A DNA stretch of 64,000 nt from NCBI RefSeq assembly GCF_027580225.2, contig NC_073341.2:10140001-10204000 (forward strand), in the 5' to 3' direction. Position numbers and translations under genes: made by a program. The DNA is from Misgurnus anguillicaudatus (taxonomy: Eukaryota; Chordata; Actinopteri; Cypriniformes; Cobitidae). The first letter of the stretch is position 1; every line of letters begins with the position of its first letter. Below the pieces are notes generated by a model, which saw only the letters and a list, made by a program, of their open reading frames with translations, did no database searches and was not told the origin of the DNA. Below, piece by piece: positions 1 to 12,023 of the stretch.

Positions 1-121
1 AATAATTTTAATTTTTGAGTGAACAATCCCTTTGAAGTGCCATATTTTACACAGTAATTTTGTACATAATATACCAAAAATCCTTTAGTACTTAAGATAA
101 TCTTAAAAACATGAGACTTAA

Positions 122-483
122 AGGTGCAGTGTTTAAATTTTAGCGGCATCTAGTGGTGAGGTTCCAAATTGCAACCAAAAGCTCAGTTCACAGCTCACCC
201 CTCGCTTTTGAAATGCATAGAGAAGCTACGGTAGCCACCACAGGACAAACATGTCATGATTTTGTCCATTAAGACTGTAGAAACATGGTTGCACAAAATG
301 CCGACTTCCATGTAAGGGGACCCTCTGTGTATGTAGATAAAAACATCTCATTCTAAAGTAATAAAAACATAACGGCCATATAAGAGCCATATGAAAGGTC
401 TTTATACACCCCTGATAATATAGTTTTGTATATTATTTTGCATTTCTGTCAAGAGATCCTTCTAAAAATTACACACTGCACCT
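122..483. mobile_element. piggyBac-like MITE (TTAA), copy 1
   Basis: A 362-bp element with inverted ends AGGTGCAGTGT / ACACTGCACCT, flanked on both sides by TTAA (118-121 and 484-487). It has no coding capacity. The sister unit U5 has a single uninterrupted TTAA at the matching place (18,855-18,858), which is a preserved empty site. TTAA duplication and the end structure fit piggyBac-type transposition. Confidence 0.85.
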
Positions 484-2660
484 TTAATGTAGGCCAGAGT
501 TCACGTCACAAAAAGCAGCAGATATAAGCTGCATTTTATTGATCATAAGCTCATTTTTAAAATAAGCGATAGGAAAGAGCGACAGCAGCACTGATAGCCT
601 AATATCGTTTCATTTCTTTACTATTTATGAATATGATTGTGTGTTGAGCGTCTACGACAGGGCTATTCAATTAGTTTGTCATGAGGGCCAGAGATATATC
701 AGTGATGATGACGACATATACATTTAAACATACTCATGTTGTATTTTGAAACTGCATAACAACAAAATAAGTGCATTGTACAATATACTTTTTCTACAAA
801 CATGTATTTTCAAACTGCATACAACAAAACTTGTGCATTGTAATATGACCAAGTAGGCTTTATCTACATCCAGACATGTTTGTATTTTGTATTTTAAAAC
901 TGCATAACAACATAAGTGCATTGTAAGATACCCGAGTTCTATTCTTATTCTACATTTAAAGGTGTAAATAAGAGCCATATCTACTCACTTAAGTACACAT
1001 AACCAAAAGTTTATAATATGGAACATAAAATTGTTTTATGCAGTTTTTTGTCAAAGCTTATTATTTCACAACCCTTTATTTAAACTACAACCGCCATCTT
1101 AATAACTGGCAAACATTAGGCTAGCTTCTAATAAGAGAAATTATACTTTTAGATTTCATCAGAGCAGTAAAATCACGTGTATGTTTGTCAGCGCGATATG
1201 CATACAGTGGTGCAGGACAGATGCTGGGCTGTGAGCGATGGCCGATTAACTTACTCGTTTAAAATGCATTCTTTTGTGAGAACGATGACTCGCATAATAT
1301 TTGAGCCTTTGCTGTATGAGCAAGCACAGAGAAAACATTCGTTGTGGCGTTGACTAATGAATATGGATGATCTCTGTTCTTCTCTTCAATGGAGCGGGGC
1401 GTGGCTCTTTATAAATAATGCAGTAACATGAGAGACGGTACATCTCCCTCTTTTAATACAGTTAACAACGAAGTACAATATTTGTTTTCGATTTCACTTA
1501 CACCATTTAAAAGCAGACATTCCAAGCATTATGTAGACATTTATCTTATGTTTCTATGAAAACAATTCGTTAAGTTACAGCTAATTTTTCTGACGTGTTT
1601 CTGAAAGGACGTCACTAAGAGAGAGAGCAAACCCGCATTATGTTTATTTTCTTAATTTTGCGAAAAGCACAACATTCTGTTTTTAATGGGAGTGGACAGA
1701 AAAAATACTAGACACTTTAAAGTTTTAAATGATGTATAAATCATATATGTAAGTCCAAAATCAGCAGAGTTATCTAAGTCTCTTTGCGGAGTGATTGAAA
1801 AATAAAGATTTTGCGGCGCCCGCGCCTCTGTTGACCCAGACTGTGAAATTAATGATAAAAAAAAATATTTCCCTCAGTGATTGACAGCATAATGCAATCA
1901 ATCGTGTTCCCGTTCAACAGTAGCTAAGCATACGATTTAGATATATGTATCTTATTACCTGAAGATCATGTAAATGGCATATACGCAGTCTTCTGGCAAA
2001 AGCTGTGTTTTTAAATGTGTCATACATTTCTGAAAGTCATGACTGTTTAAATACACTTGGCGTCACATGCATGATTTAAGGTAAAGTGACACTTTTTCGC
2101 GTCAATTCACAATCATTTAAATCATGCAGCTGTCATAGAGCCGACGCCAAACGATCACGCGAGCGAGGACGCGATACTGACGCGAGCGAAACTAATACGT
2201 TTACAATGTATTACATTGATGAAAAAGGGAATTAAACTTGTCGTGCCATATATCACTGAAATAAAAGAAAGGGATTAAAATATGTCTGAATCATATAATT
2301 CCTACCTGTATGTGAAAATGCACGTTCTCCAGAGAGCTCGCGTTGATTCAAGCATTCAGAATATAAAATCCATTTGCAGTTTTGCGTCCGAAACCGCATA
2401 CTGTATAGTGAATAAGATGAAGTTTACGATTCTAAAAATATGTATCCAGGAATCTGTCCATATACGATACGAAGCTTGGGTGGCAGCCGAGGTTACCGAG
2501 TCCTCCCATGGGCTCGCAGCAGAGTCTGAGGCTGCCGCCTCTTCTCCGGGCTTCTCTGCTTTCTCTTCCTCAGCTCTTCGCTGTATTATGGCTCTTAAAG
2601 GAACACTCGATTCTCTCAACAGCTCTTCTCTATTCCATTTTGCCATTTAAACCTTAAAAC

Positions 2661-3392
2661 TAGGGATGCACCGAATCCAGATTTTTTAGGTTCGGCCGAA
2701 TCCCGAATCCACAGTTTAAGATTCGGCCGAATCCGAAACCGAATACCGAATCCTACTCGCATCCTTATTCCATTAACACAGTAAAGCACATTAATGAAGT
2801 AAACAACGTCCACAGCAGTGTATTTTTCATTTTATTTATTTTAACTGTACATTATGCCAGGATGACAAGTTGGAAAACTATTTTGACAATTACCATAAGC
2901 ATATGCATAATGAAAGCAATGCGTTGCTACACGCTCGTTTTTCCAATAAGCAAGCAGCTCCGCGCTGAAAACTATATTTAACTTTGAGTGAGAAGCTTCG
3001 CTCGTCAATGTCAGTTTTCACACGGCCGTCCAATTACAGTGGAGGAGGGGCGGGACATTACCACAGCAACCAACCGGCTCACAGCTGAAGCATCACAGCT
3101 ACCAAGCGCTCGGCTGAAAAACAGCTGGCATTTGGCGTCCTCAAGGCGTTTTCAGCCGTGTTTAAAAGTTTTGGCGTGTCCAGCCCCTAAGGCTCACCGA
3201 AAGAAAAAGCTCATCTCCACGTCAGCACCCGATGTGTGTGATCAACGGCCGCGTGACGTCGACCAGCGTAGCGCAAGCCTAGGGTTCGGTTCGGTGGAAA
3301 AAAAATCTAGGATTCGGCCGAACCCGAACCCCGTCAAAAAGCCCAGTATTCGGCCGAATCCGAATCCGAATCCTGGATTCGGTGCATCCCTA
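2661..3392. mobile_element. Non-autonomous hAT element
   Basis: A 732-bp element with near-perfect terminal inverted repeats beginning TAGGGATGCACCGAATCC and many subterminal ATTCGGCCGAATCC-type repeats. It is flanked by an 8-bp duplication (CTTAAAAC at 2653-2660, TTTAAAAC at 3393-3400, one mismatch). Units U2 and U3 show the empty site at about 6,340 and 9,442. An open frame crosses it but has no transposase similarity. Confidence 0.88.
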
Positions 3393-4631
3393 TTTAAAAC
3401 TACATCCCGCCATTGTTATTCAAACTTTTCCACGGAGCAATAGCCTGTTAGCTTAGCTTCTAAAGATGGCTGCCGCTATCTTTACATTCTGTCTAAAAAA
3501 CACGTTTGAACGTAAAGGCTGCCCTCTACTGGTAAAGGCTAATGACATTTTTTATTTTTTACACAGGTTTTAATTGGACATTTTAAAGTGAAAATAACAT
3601 AATATAGACATGTTACTGCAATGTTTTTTTATCTTGGGCATCTTCACATTGGAGTAAAGAGTTCATATAAAATTTTTGGTTAATAAATGTTACAGACATA
3701 TTGAGATTTGAACTACTTCCTGTTTTGGCGGCGTTGACGCACATTTAGTTTGGGCTGTGGCGCGCAAACGCTTCCGAAAATCAAAAATCCTTCTAGTAAC
3801 TTTTGTGAGGCTCAGTCCAAGGATCGCGTACGTGGAATTTCATGAAGTTTGGACAAAATTTGTGACCTGTGAAACTTTTTTAAGGTTTTGTGTTCTTTCC
3901 AATATGGCGGCCGAACGACATGGATCTGTGACTTCATCCTCTCAAGCAACTTACACCGGTACTGCCCGAACATTTTAAAGTTTGAACGGTGTCTCTGCGT
4001 CAAACGGTCTGGTCGCTAGAGCTGACGCAAAAAATCTACCCGGGAATAATAATAATAATTTGGTTTCAATACGTGAAAGCGTTCCTGAGATAAACTACTT
4101 CCTGTTTTGGCGGCGTCGACGCACATTTAGTTTTTGCGGTTAACTTATTTACTCACTTAAGTACACATAACCAAAAGTTTATAATATGGAATATAACATT
4201 GTTTTATGCAGTTTTTTGTCAATGCTAATTATTTCACGACCTCTATTTAAACTATAACCGCCATTTTAATAGCTGGCAAACATTAGGCTAGCTTCTAATA
4301 AGAGAAATTATACTTTTAGATTTCGTCAGGGCAGTAAAATCAGGTGTATGTTTGTCAGCGCGATACGCATGCAGTGATGCAGGTGCTGGGCTGTGAGCGA
4401 TGGGCGATTAACTTACTATCTGTCTGATTATTTAGGCTTCAACGTGGCAAACTCAGCCTAGATTCATGAAGATTTTAACAGAGGTGGAAAGAGTAGCCAA
4501 AAACTTTACTGAAGTTAAAGTAAAAGTAACTAAATAAATAATTACTCAAGTAGAAGTAAAAAGTATGCAATGAAAATAATACTCAAGTAGCGAGTTACTA
4601 GTTACTCATGAAAAAATAAATCTAGATATAT

Positions 4632-4674
4632 GCACACACACGCGCACACACACACACACACACGCACACACACA
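4632..4674. repeat. CA/CG microsatellite
   Basis: A (CA)n tract with interspersed CG steps. It directly abuts the Tc1-like MITE. The matching tract in U3 (7,681-7,765) is about twice as long and accounts for most of the length difference between the units. Confidence 0.95.
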
Positions 4675-5071
4675 CAGTGCCCTCCATAAGTATCAGAACA
4701 ATAAAGACAAGATTTTTCTGTTTGATGTGGAGACCAGAAATTGGTAAGATAAATATCAGTATGCCAGAAGTTTAGAATGTCACATTTTATTAACCTTTGT
4801 TTATGTTTCAACACATACATGCTTTAACAACAAAGAACAACAGCATTAAATGCTGACTTATGTGTATTGTACACAAATGCACATAAGTGAATCAAACTGA
4901 TCCTACATATTTTATGCTTTTCATGTGTAAACAGTCAGGACACCGCTCAGTGCCCATTAAAAAAAATAATGTGACAGATTCTGTACTTTTGTCTCATGTT
5001 CATCTTTTAATGTTTAGACATTTCTTGACTCCACAACAAACAGAAGAATACTTATGAAGGCCACTTCTACA
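4675..5071. mobile_element. Tc1/mariner-like MITE, copy 1
   Basis: The left end CAGTGCCCTCCATAAGTAT and a right end complementary to GTGGCCTTCATAAGTAT form terminal inverted repeats of Tc1 type. The element is about 390 bp with no transposase. It is shared with U3, so it predates the U2/U3 duplication. Confidence 0.65.
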
Positions 5072-7680
5072 GTATGTGTAAAACTACAACATACACCAAC
5101 AGTACAGAAAAAGAATACAAGCACAGAATAGACAAGCATTTCAAATTAACAAATTAAATTTAGTCTCAATGTTGATGTAGCTTGTAGCTGAAATATCAGA
5201 CAAGTAAACTGACAACAGTTTTGTATATGTATAAAGTTGGAATCTCCTAAGATGGTCTGAGGACTTTGACAGTTTACACTAAAACAAAACTCATGTTTTC
5301 TTACGTTGTCATGTCACGTGTGTTTTGTGAGAATCACTTACATCATACAGTACATTAAACAGCGAATCAGACGTCAATCATCGATGGATTTTCTTCAATC
5401 TGTGCTACAGTGTTTCTGGAGGTTGCACGCGTTTAACTGTGTCTGACGACGAACAGGTCGGCGGTCGCGCGTATGTAATGGCGGGTACATGTGTGAAGTT
5501 TTGCTTTTAGTTAAAAGATTGGTAAATTCATTTCCACGTCACCCAACACTGGTTATATTCTGCGTGTTTCTACATAGGTTACGAGTAAAACAGCTTCGGA
5601 CGATTCCGTGTTTGAAGCGATCTGAACAATTCATTCAAACTGATTCGCGAACCACTTTAAAACATTTGGCCCATTCGCTTTGTAAAGAGACGACTCAAAA
5701 GACTCATTTATTTGCAACACTTTGTAATGAAAACGACTCAAATGAGTCATTAATCCGCGAATGCGCCAGAAACACAAGATAGCAATTTAAAAATAAAATA
5801 CAAATTTCGTAATTCATTAAAATACCGATGCCAAACGATCACTTCTACGCGAGGACGCGAAACTGACGTCTTTACAAACTAATACGTTTACAATGTATTA
5901 CATTGATGAAACAGGGAATTAAACTTGTCGTGCCATATATCACTGAAATAAAAGAAAGGGATTAAAATATGTCTGAATCATATAATTCCTACCTGTATGT
6001 GAAAATGCACGTTCTCCAGAGAGCTTGCGTTGATTCAAGCACTCAGAATATAAAATCCATTTGCAGTTTTGCGTCCGAAACCGCATACTGTATAGTGAAT
6101 CAGATGAAGTTTACGATTCTAAAAATATGTATCCAGGAATCTGTCCATATACGATACGAAGCTTGAGTGGCAGCCGAGGTTACTGAGTCCTCCACGGGCT
6201 CGCAGCAGAGTCTGAGGCTGTCCCTCTTCTCCGGGGTTCTCTACTTTCTCTTCCTCAGCTCTTCGCTGTATTGTGGCTCTTAAAGGAACACCCGATTCTC
6301 ACCCGACAGCTCTTTTAAATTCCATTTTGCCATTTTAACATTAAAACTACATCCCGCCATTGTTATTCAAACTTTTCCACGGAGCCATAGCCTGTTAGCT
6401 TAGCTTCTAAAGATGGCTGCCGCTATCTTTACATTCTGTCTAAAAAACACGTTTGAACGTAAACGCTGCCCTCTACTGGTAAAGGCTAATGACATTTTTT
6501 ATTTTTACACAGGTTTTAATTGGACATTTTAAAGTGAAAATAACATAATATAGACATGTTACTGCAATGTTTTTTTATCTTGGGCATCTTCACATTGGAG
6601 TAAAGAGTTCATATAAAAATTTTGGTTAGTAAATGTTACAGACATATTGAGATTTGAACTACTTCCTGTTTTGGCGTCGTTGACACACATTTAGTTTGGG
6701 CTGTGGCGCGCAAACGCTTCCGAAAATCAAAAATCCTTCTAGTAACTTTTGTGAGGCTCGGTCCAAGGATCGCGTACGTGGAATTTCATAAAGTTTGGAC
6801 AAAATTTGTGACCTGTGAAACTTTTTTAAGGTTTTGTGTTCTCTCCAATATGGCGGCCGAACGACATGGATCTGTGACTTCATGTTCTCAAGCAACTTAC
6901 ACCGGTACTGCCCGAACATTTTAAAGTTTGAACGGTGTCTCTGCGTCAAACGGTCTGGTCGCTAGAGCTGACACAAAAAATCTACCCGGGAATAATAATA
7001 AGAACTAGAAAATGCATTTCGGGACGAACTGCAAAAGTGTGCTTGCTCTGGTGCCGCCGATTTAGTTTTTGCATCCTCACATTGGAGTCCCAAGTTCATG
7101 TACAAAGTTTGGTTTCAATACGTGAAAGCGTTCCTGAGATAAACTACTTCCTGTTTTGGCGGCGTCGACGCACATTTAGTTTTTGCGGTTAACTTATTTA
7201 CTCACTTAAGTACACATAACCAAAAGTTTATAATATGGAATATAACATTGTTTTATGCAGTTTTTTGTCAATGCTAATTATTTCACGACCTCTATTTAAA
7301 CTACAACCGCCATTTTAATAGCTGGCAAACATTAGGCTAGCTTCTAATAAGAGAAATTATACTTTTAGATTTCGTCAGGGCAGTAAAATCAGGTGTATGT
7401 TTGTCAGCGCGATACGCATGCAGTGGTGCAGGTGCTGGGCTGTGAGCGATGGGCGATTAACTTACTATCTGTCTGATTATTTAGGCTTCAACGTGGCAAA
7501 CTCAGCCTAGATTCATGAAGATTTTAACAGAGGTGGAAAGAGTAGCCAAAAACTTTACTGAAGTTAAAGTAAAAGTAACTAAATAAATAATTACTCAAGT
7601 AGAAGTAAAAAGTATGCAATGAAAATAATACTCAAGTAGCGAGTTACTAGTTACTCATGAAAAAATAAATCTAGATATAT

Positions 7681-7702
7681 GCACACACACACACGCACAC
7701 AC

Positions 7703-7742
<40 letters not shown>

Positions 7743-7765
7743 GCGCACACACACACGCACACACA
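7681..7765. repeat. CA/CG microsatellite
   Basis: A long (CA)n tract with interspersed CG and GC steps, paralogous to 4,632-4,674 and expanded. Confidence 0.95.
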
Positions 7766-8162
7766 CAGTGCCCTCCATAAGTATCAGAACAATAAAGACA
7801 AGCTTTTTCTGTTTGATGTGGAGACCAGAAATTGGTAAGATAAATATCAGTATGCCAGAAGTTTAGAATGTCACATTTTATTAACCTTTGTTTATGTTTC
7901 AACACATACATGCTTTAACAACAAAGAACAACAGCATTAAATGCTGACTTATGTGTATTGTACACAAATGCACATAAGTGAATCAAACTGATCCTACATA
8001 TTTTATGCTTTTCATGTGTAAACAGTCAGGACACCGCTCAGTGCCCATTAAAAAAAATAATGTGACAGATTCTGTACTTTTGTCTCATGTTCATCTTTTA
8101 ATGTTTAGACATTTCTTGACTCCACAACAAACAGAAGAATACGTATGAAGGGCATTTCTACA
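7766..8162. mobile_element. Tc1/mariner-like MITE, copy 2
   Basis: U3 counterpart of the 4,675-5,071 element. The ends are the same apart from point changes (CGTATGAAGGGCA at the right end), and there is no coding capacity. Confidence 0.65.
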
Positions 8163-10274
8163 GTATGTGTAAAACTGCAACATACACCAACAGTACAGAA
8201 AAAGAATACGAGCACAGAATAGACAAGCATTTCAAATTAACAAATTAACTTTAGTCTCAATGTTGATGTAGCTTGTAGCTGAAATATCAGACAAGTAAAC
8301 TGACAACAGTTTTGTATATGTATAAAGTTGGAATCTCCTAAGATGGTCTGAGGACATTGACAGTTTACACTATAACAAAACTCATGTTTTCTTACGTTGT
8401 CATGTCACGTGTGTTTTGTGAGAATCACTTACATCATACAGTACATTAAACAGCGAATCAGACGTCAATCATCGAATTCATGGATCATGGATTTTCTTCA
8501 ATCTGTGCTACAGTGTTTCTGGAGGTTGCACGCGTTTAACTGTGTCTGACGACGAACAGGTCGGCGGTCGCGCGTATGTAATGGCGGGTACATGTGTGAA
8601 GTTTTGCTTTTAGTTAAAAGATTGGTAAATTCATTTCCACGTCACCCAACACTGGTTATATTCTGCGTGTTTCTACATAGGTTACGAGTAAAACAGCTTC
8701 GGACGATTCCGTGTTTGAAGCGATCTGAACAATTCATTCAAACTGATTCGCGAACCACTTTAAAACATTTGGCCCATTCGCTTTGTAAAGAGTCGACTCA
8801 AAAGACTCATTTATTTGCAACACTTTGTAATGAAAACTACTCAAATGAGTCATTAATCCGCGAATGCGCCAGAAACACAAGATAGCAATTTAAAAATAAA
8901 ATACAAATTTCGTAATTAATTAAAATACCGATGCCAAACGATCACTGCTACGCGAGGACGCGAAACTGACGTCTTTACAAACTAATACGTTTACAATGTA
9001 TTACATTGATGAAAAAGGGAATTAAACTTGTCGTGCCATATATCACTGAAATAAAAGAAAGGGATTAAAATATGTCTGAATCATATAATTCCTACCTGTA
9101 TGTGAAAATGCACGTTCTCCAGAGAGCTCGCGTTGATTCAAGCATTCAGAATAGAAAATCCATTTGCAGTTTTGCGTCCGAAACCGCATACTGTATAGTG
9201 AATAAGATGAAGTTTACGATTCTAAAAATATGTAACTTATCCAGGAATCTGTCCATATACGATACGAAGATTGGGTGGCAGCCGAGGTTACTGAGTCCTC
9301 CATGGGCTCGCAGCAGAGTCTGAGGCTGTCGCCTCTTCTCCGGGCTGCTTTCTCTTCCTCAGCTCTTCGCTGTATTGTGGCTCTTAAAGGAACACCAGAT
9401 TCTCTCAAAAGCTCTTTTAAATTCCATTTTGCCATCTTAACATTAAAACTACATCCCGCCATTGTTATTCAAACTTTTCCACGGAGCAATAGCCTGTTAG
9501 CTTAGCTTCTAAAGATGGCTGCCGCTATCTTTACATTCTGTCTAAAAAACACGTTTGAACGTAAAGGCTGCCCTCTACTGGTAAAGGCTAATGACATTTT
9601 TTAATTTTACACAGGTTTTAATTGGACATTTTAAAGTGAAAATAACATAATATAGACATGTTACTGCAATGTTTTTTTATCTTGGGCATCTTCACATTGG
9701 AGTAAAGAGTTCATATAAAAATTTTGGTTAGTAAATGTTACAGACATATTGAGATTTGAACTACTTCCTGTTTTGGCGGCGTTGACGCACATTTAGTTTG
9801 GGCTGTGGCGCGCAAACGCTTCCGAAAATCAAAAATCCTTCTAGTAACTTTTGTGAGGCTCGGTCCAAGGATCGCGTACGTGGAATTTCATAAAGTTTGG
9901 ACAAAATTTGTGACCTGTGAAACTTTTTTAAGGTTTTGTGTTCTCTCCAATATGGCGGCCGAACGACATGGATCTGTGACTTCATCTTCTCAAGCAACTT
10001 ACACCGGTACTGCCCGAACATTTTAAAGTTTGAACGGTGTCTCTGCGTCAAACGGTCTGGTCGCTAGAGCTGGCCAAAAAAATCTACCCGGGAAAAATAA
10101 TAAAAACTAGAAAATGCACTTCCGGAGGAACCGCAAAAGTGTGCTTGCTCTGGTGCGGTCACTAACGTGATTTGTGAAATGTTACATTTTAGAATGTTTT
10201 TTATCTTGTGCATCCTCGCATTGGAGTCCCAAGTTCATGTACAAAGTTTGGTTTCAATAAGTGAAAGCATTCCT

Positions 10275-10275
<1 letters not shown>

Positions 10276-10338
<63 letters not shown>
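10276..10338. repeat. CA microsatellite
   Basis: An uninterrupted (CA)n of about 31 repeats at the 3' end of U3. Matching tracts at 17,429-17,476 and 18,514-18,540 mark the same unit boundary. Confidence 0.95.
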
Positions 10339-10342
<4 letters not shown>

Positions 10343-10478
10343 TGTATACAGGCTTGTAACCAGGGGTGCTTCCAGCATTTAAGGACATCCGGGGCTTAGC
10401 ACAGACCATTTTATGTAAATACAGGGATAGCTAGCTAGCCTAGAACCAACTATAACGGCTGTGCTGCACATGTTCAGG

Positions 10479-10726
10479 GTTCGACATTAAGACTTGTCCG
10501 CTTGTCCAGGACAAGTGGATTTTTTGTAGGACAAGTGTAAGAAAAAATTAGTTGTCCGACTCCTCTATGAAAAATCCCTTGCTCTGCCACTGATTATCAA
10601 AACACAAAAAATACATTATATTATAAAACTTTACCCGGACAAGTGACTTTTGTGCATGGACAAGTGAAACACAAATTTACTTGTCCGAAGGACAAGTTCC
10701 TCAAAAAGTTAATGTCAAGCCCTCAG
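10479..10726. mobile_element. hAT-like MITE at the U3/U4 junction
   Basis: An insertion of about 250 bp with ends GGTTCGACATTAA and TTAATGTCAAGCCC and internal direct and inverted GGACAAGTG motifs. The matching junction before U5 (about 18,690-18,705) reads CATGTTCAGTGTTTT without interruption and serves as the empty site. A related left end is seen at about 22,957. The exact target duplication is ambiguous because TCAG occurs on both sides. Confidence 0.7.
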
Positions 10727-10885
10727 TGTTTTCTTATTACATTTTTTTTAGAATTGTAATTTAAATAATTTTAATTTTTGAGTGAACAATCCCTTTGAAG
10801 TGCCATATTTTCACACACTAATTTTGTACATAATATACCAAAAATCCTTTAGTACTTAAGATAATCTTAAAAACATGAGACTTAA

Positions 10886-11247
10886 AGGTGCAGTGTGTAA
10901 ATTTTAGCGGCATCTAGTGGTGAGGTTCCAAATTGCAACCAAAAGCTCAGTTCACAGCTCACCCCTCGCTTTTGAAATGCATAGAGAAGCTACGGTAGCC
11001 ACCACAGGACAAACATGTCATGATTTTGTCCATTAAGACTGTAGAAACATGGTGGCACAAAATGCCGACTTCCATGTAAGGGGACCCTCTGTGTATGTAG
11101 ATAAAAACATCTCATTCTAAAGTAATAAAAACATAACGGCCATATAAGAGCCATATGAAAGGTCTTTATACACCCCTGATAATATAGTTTTGTATATTAT
11201 TTTGCATTTCTGTCAAGAGATCCTTCTAAAAATTACACACTGCACCT
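10886..11247. mobile_element. piggyBac-like MITE (TTAA), copy 2
   Basis: The same 362-bp element as at 122-483, in the same place within the unit and flanked by TTAA (10,882-10,885 and 11,248-11,251). It was inherited by unit duplication rather than inserted independently. Confidence 0.85.
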
Positions 11248-12023
11248 TTAATGTAGGCCAGAGTTCACGTCACAAAAAGCAGCAGATATAAGCTGCATTT
11301 TATTGATCATAAGCTCATTTTTAAAATAAGCGATAGGAAAGAGCGACAGCAGCACTGATAGCCTAATATCGTTTCATTTCTTTACTATTTATGAATATGA
11401 TTGTGTGTTGAGCGTCTACGACAGGGCTATTCAATTAGTTTGTCATGAGGGCCAGAGATATATCAGTGATGATGACGACATATACATTTAAACATACTCA
11501 TGTTGTATTTTGAAACTGCATAACAACAAAATAAGTGCATTGTACAATATACTTTTTCTACAAACATGTATTTTCAAACTGCATACAACAAAACTTGTGC
11601 ATTGTAATATGACCAAGTAGGCTTTATCTACATCCAGACATGTTTGTATTTTGTATTTTAAAACTGCATAACAACATAAGTGCATTGTAAGATACCCGAG
11701 TAAGCTTTATTCTACATTTAAAGGTGTAAATAAGAGCCATATCTACTCACTTAAGTACACATAACCAAAAGTTTATAATATGGAACATAAAATTGTTTTA
11801 TGCAGTTTTTTGTCAAAGCTTATTATTTCACAACCCTTTATTTAAACTACAACTGCCATCTTAATAACTGGCAAACATTAGGCTAGCTTCTAATAAGAGA
11901 AATTATACTTTTAGATTTCATCAGAGCAGTAAAATCACGTGTATGTTTGTCAGCGTGATACGCATACAGTGGTGCAGGACAGATGCTGGGCTGTGAGCGA
12001 TGGCCGATTAACTTACTCGTTTA

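Larger units (their letters stand above)
1..4140 (+). repeat. Array unit U1 (left part off-window)
   Basis: First visible unit of the head-to-tail array. Its opening sequence recurs at about 10,764 and 18,733, which defines the unit start. The block from about 986 to 1,250 recurs at 4,153, 7,202, 11,749 and 19,380. The block from about 3,410 to 4,140 recurs near 6,356, 9,457 and 16,249, and its downstream part (from about 20,650) recurs more divergently in U5. The unit ends in a G+C-richer stretch that shared short reading frames cross. It carries two insertions annotated separately (122-483 and 2661-3392). No host gene is visible. Class of the composite repeat: not recognised. Confidence 0.85.
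4141..7190 (+). repeat. Array unit U2
   Basis: A unit of about 3.05 kb. Its left and right junctions read the same (…TTTTTGCGGTTAACTTATTT), so U2 and U3 arose by a simple tandem duplication. It lacks the first ~970 bp of U1. After about 4,416 it carries a private segment of about 1.4 kb that U1 and U4 lack: a hAT-type end (CAGAGGTGGAAAGAGTA at 4,479), a CA microsatellite and a Tc1-like MITE. No gene seen. Confidence 0.85.
7191..10478 (+). repeat. Array unit U3
   Basis: Near-identical to U2 over about 3 kb; matching landmarks at 5,489/8,592 and 5,969/9,072 keep a constant offset of 3,103. It ends in a (CA)n tract (10,276-10,338) followed by a 140-bp tail (GAAATGTATACAGGC…), and the same tail recurs at 18,540-18,698 just before U5. 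This tail is the normal junction between full units. Confidence 0.85.

Noticed and set aside
2282..2650. Open frame starting MSESYNS repeated in U1-U4
   Set aside because: Its length varies (122, 65, 83, 73 codons) because frames break at random points between units.
3757..3978. A 73-codon open frame repeated in U1-U4, with an overlapping 63- to 96-codon frame on the other strand
   Set aside because: It recurs because the DNA recurs. Differences between units change amino acids freely and there is no recognised domain, so coding selection is not supported.
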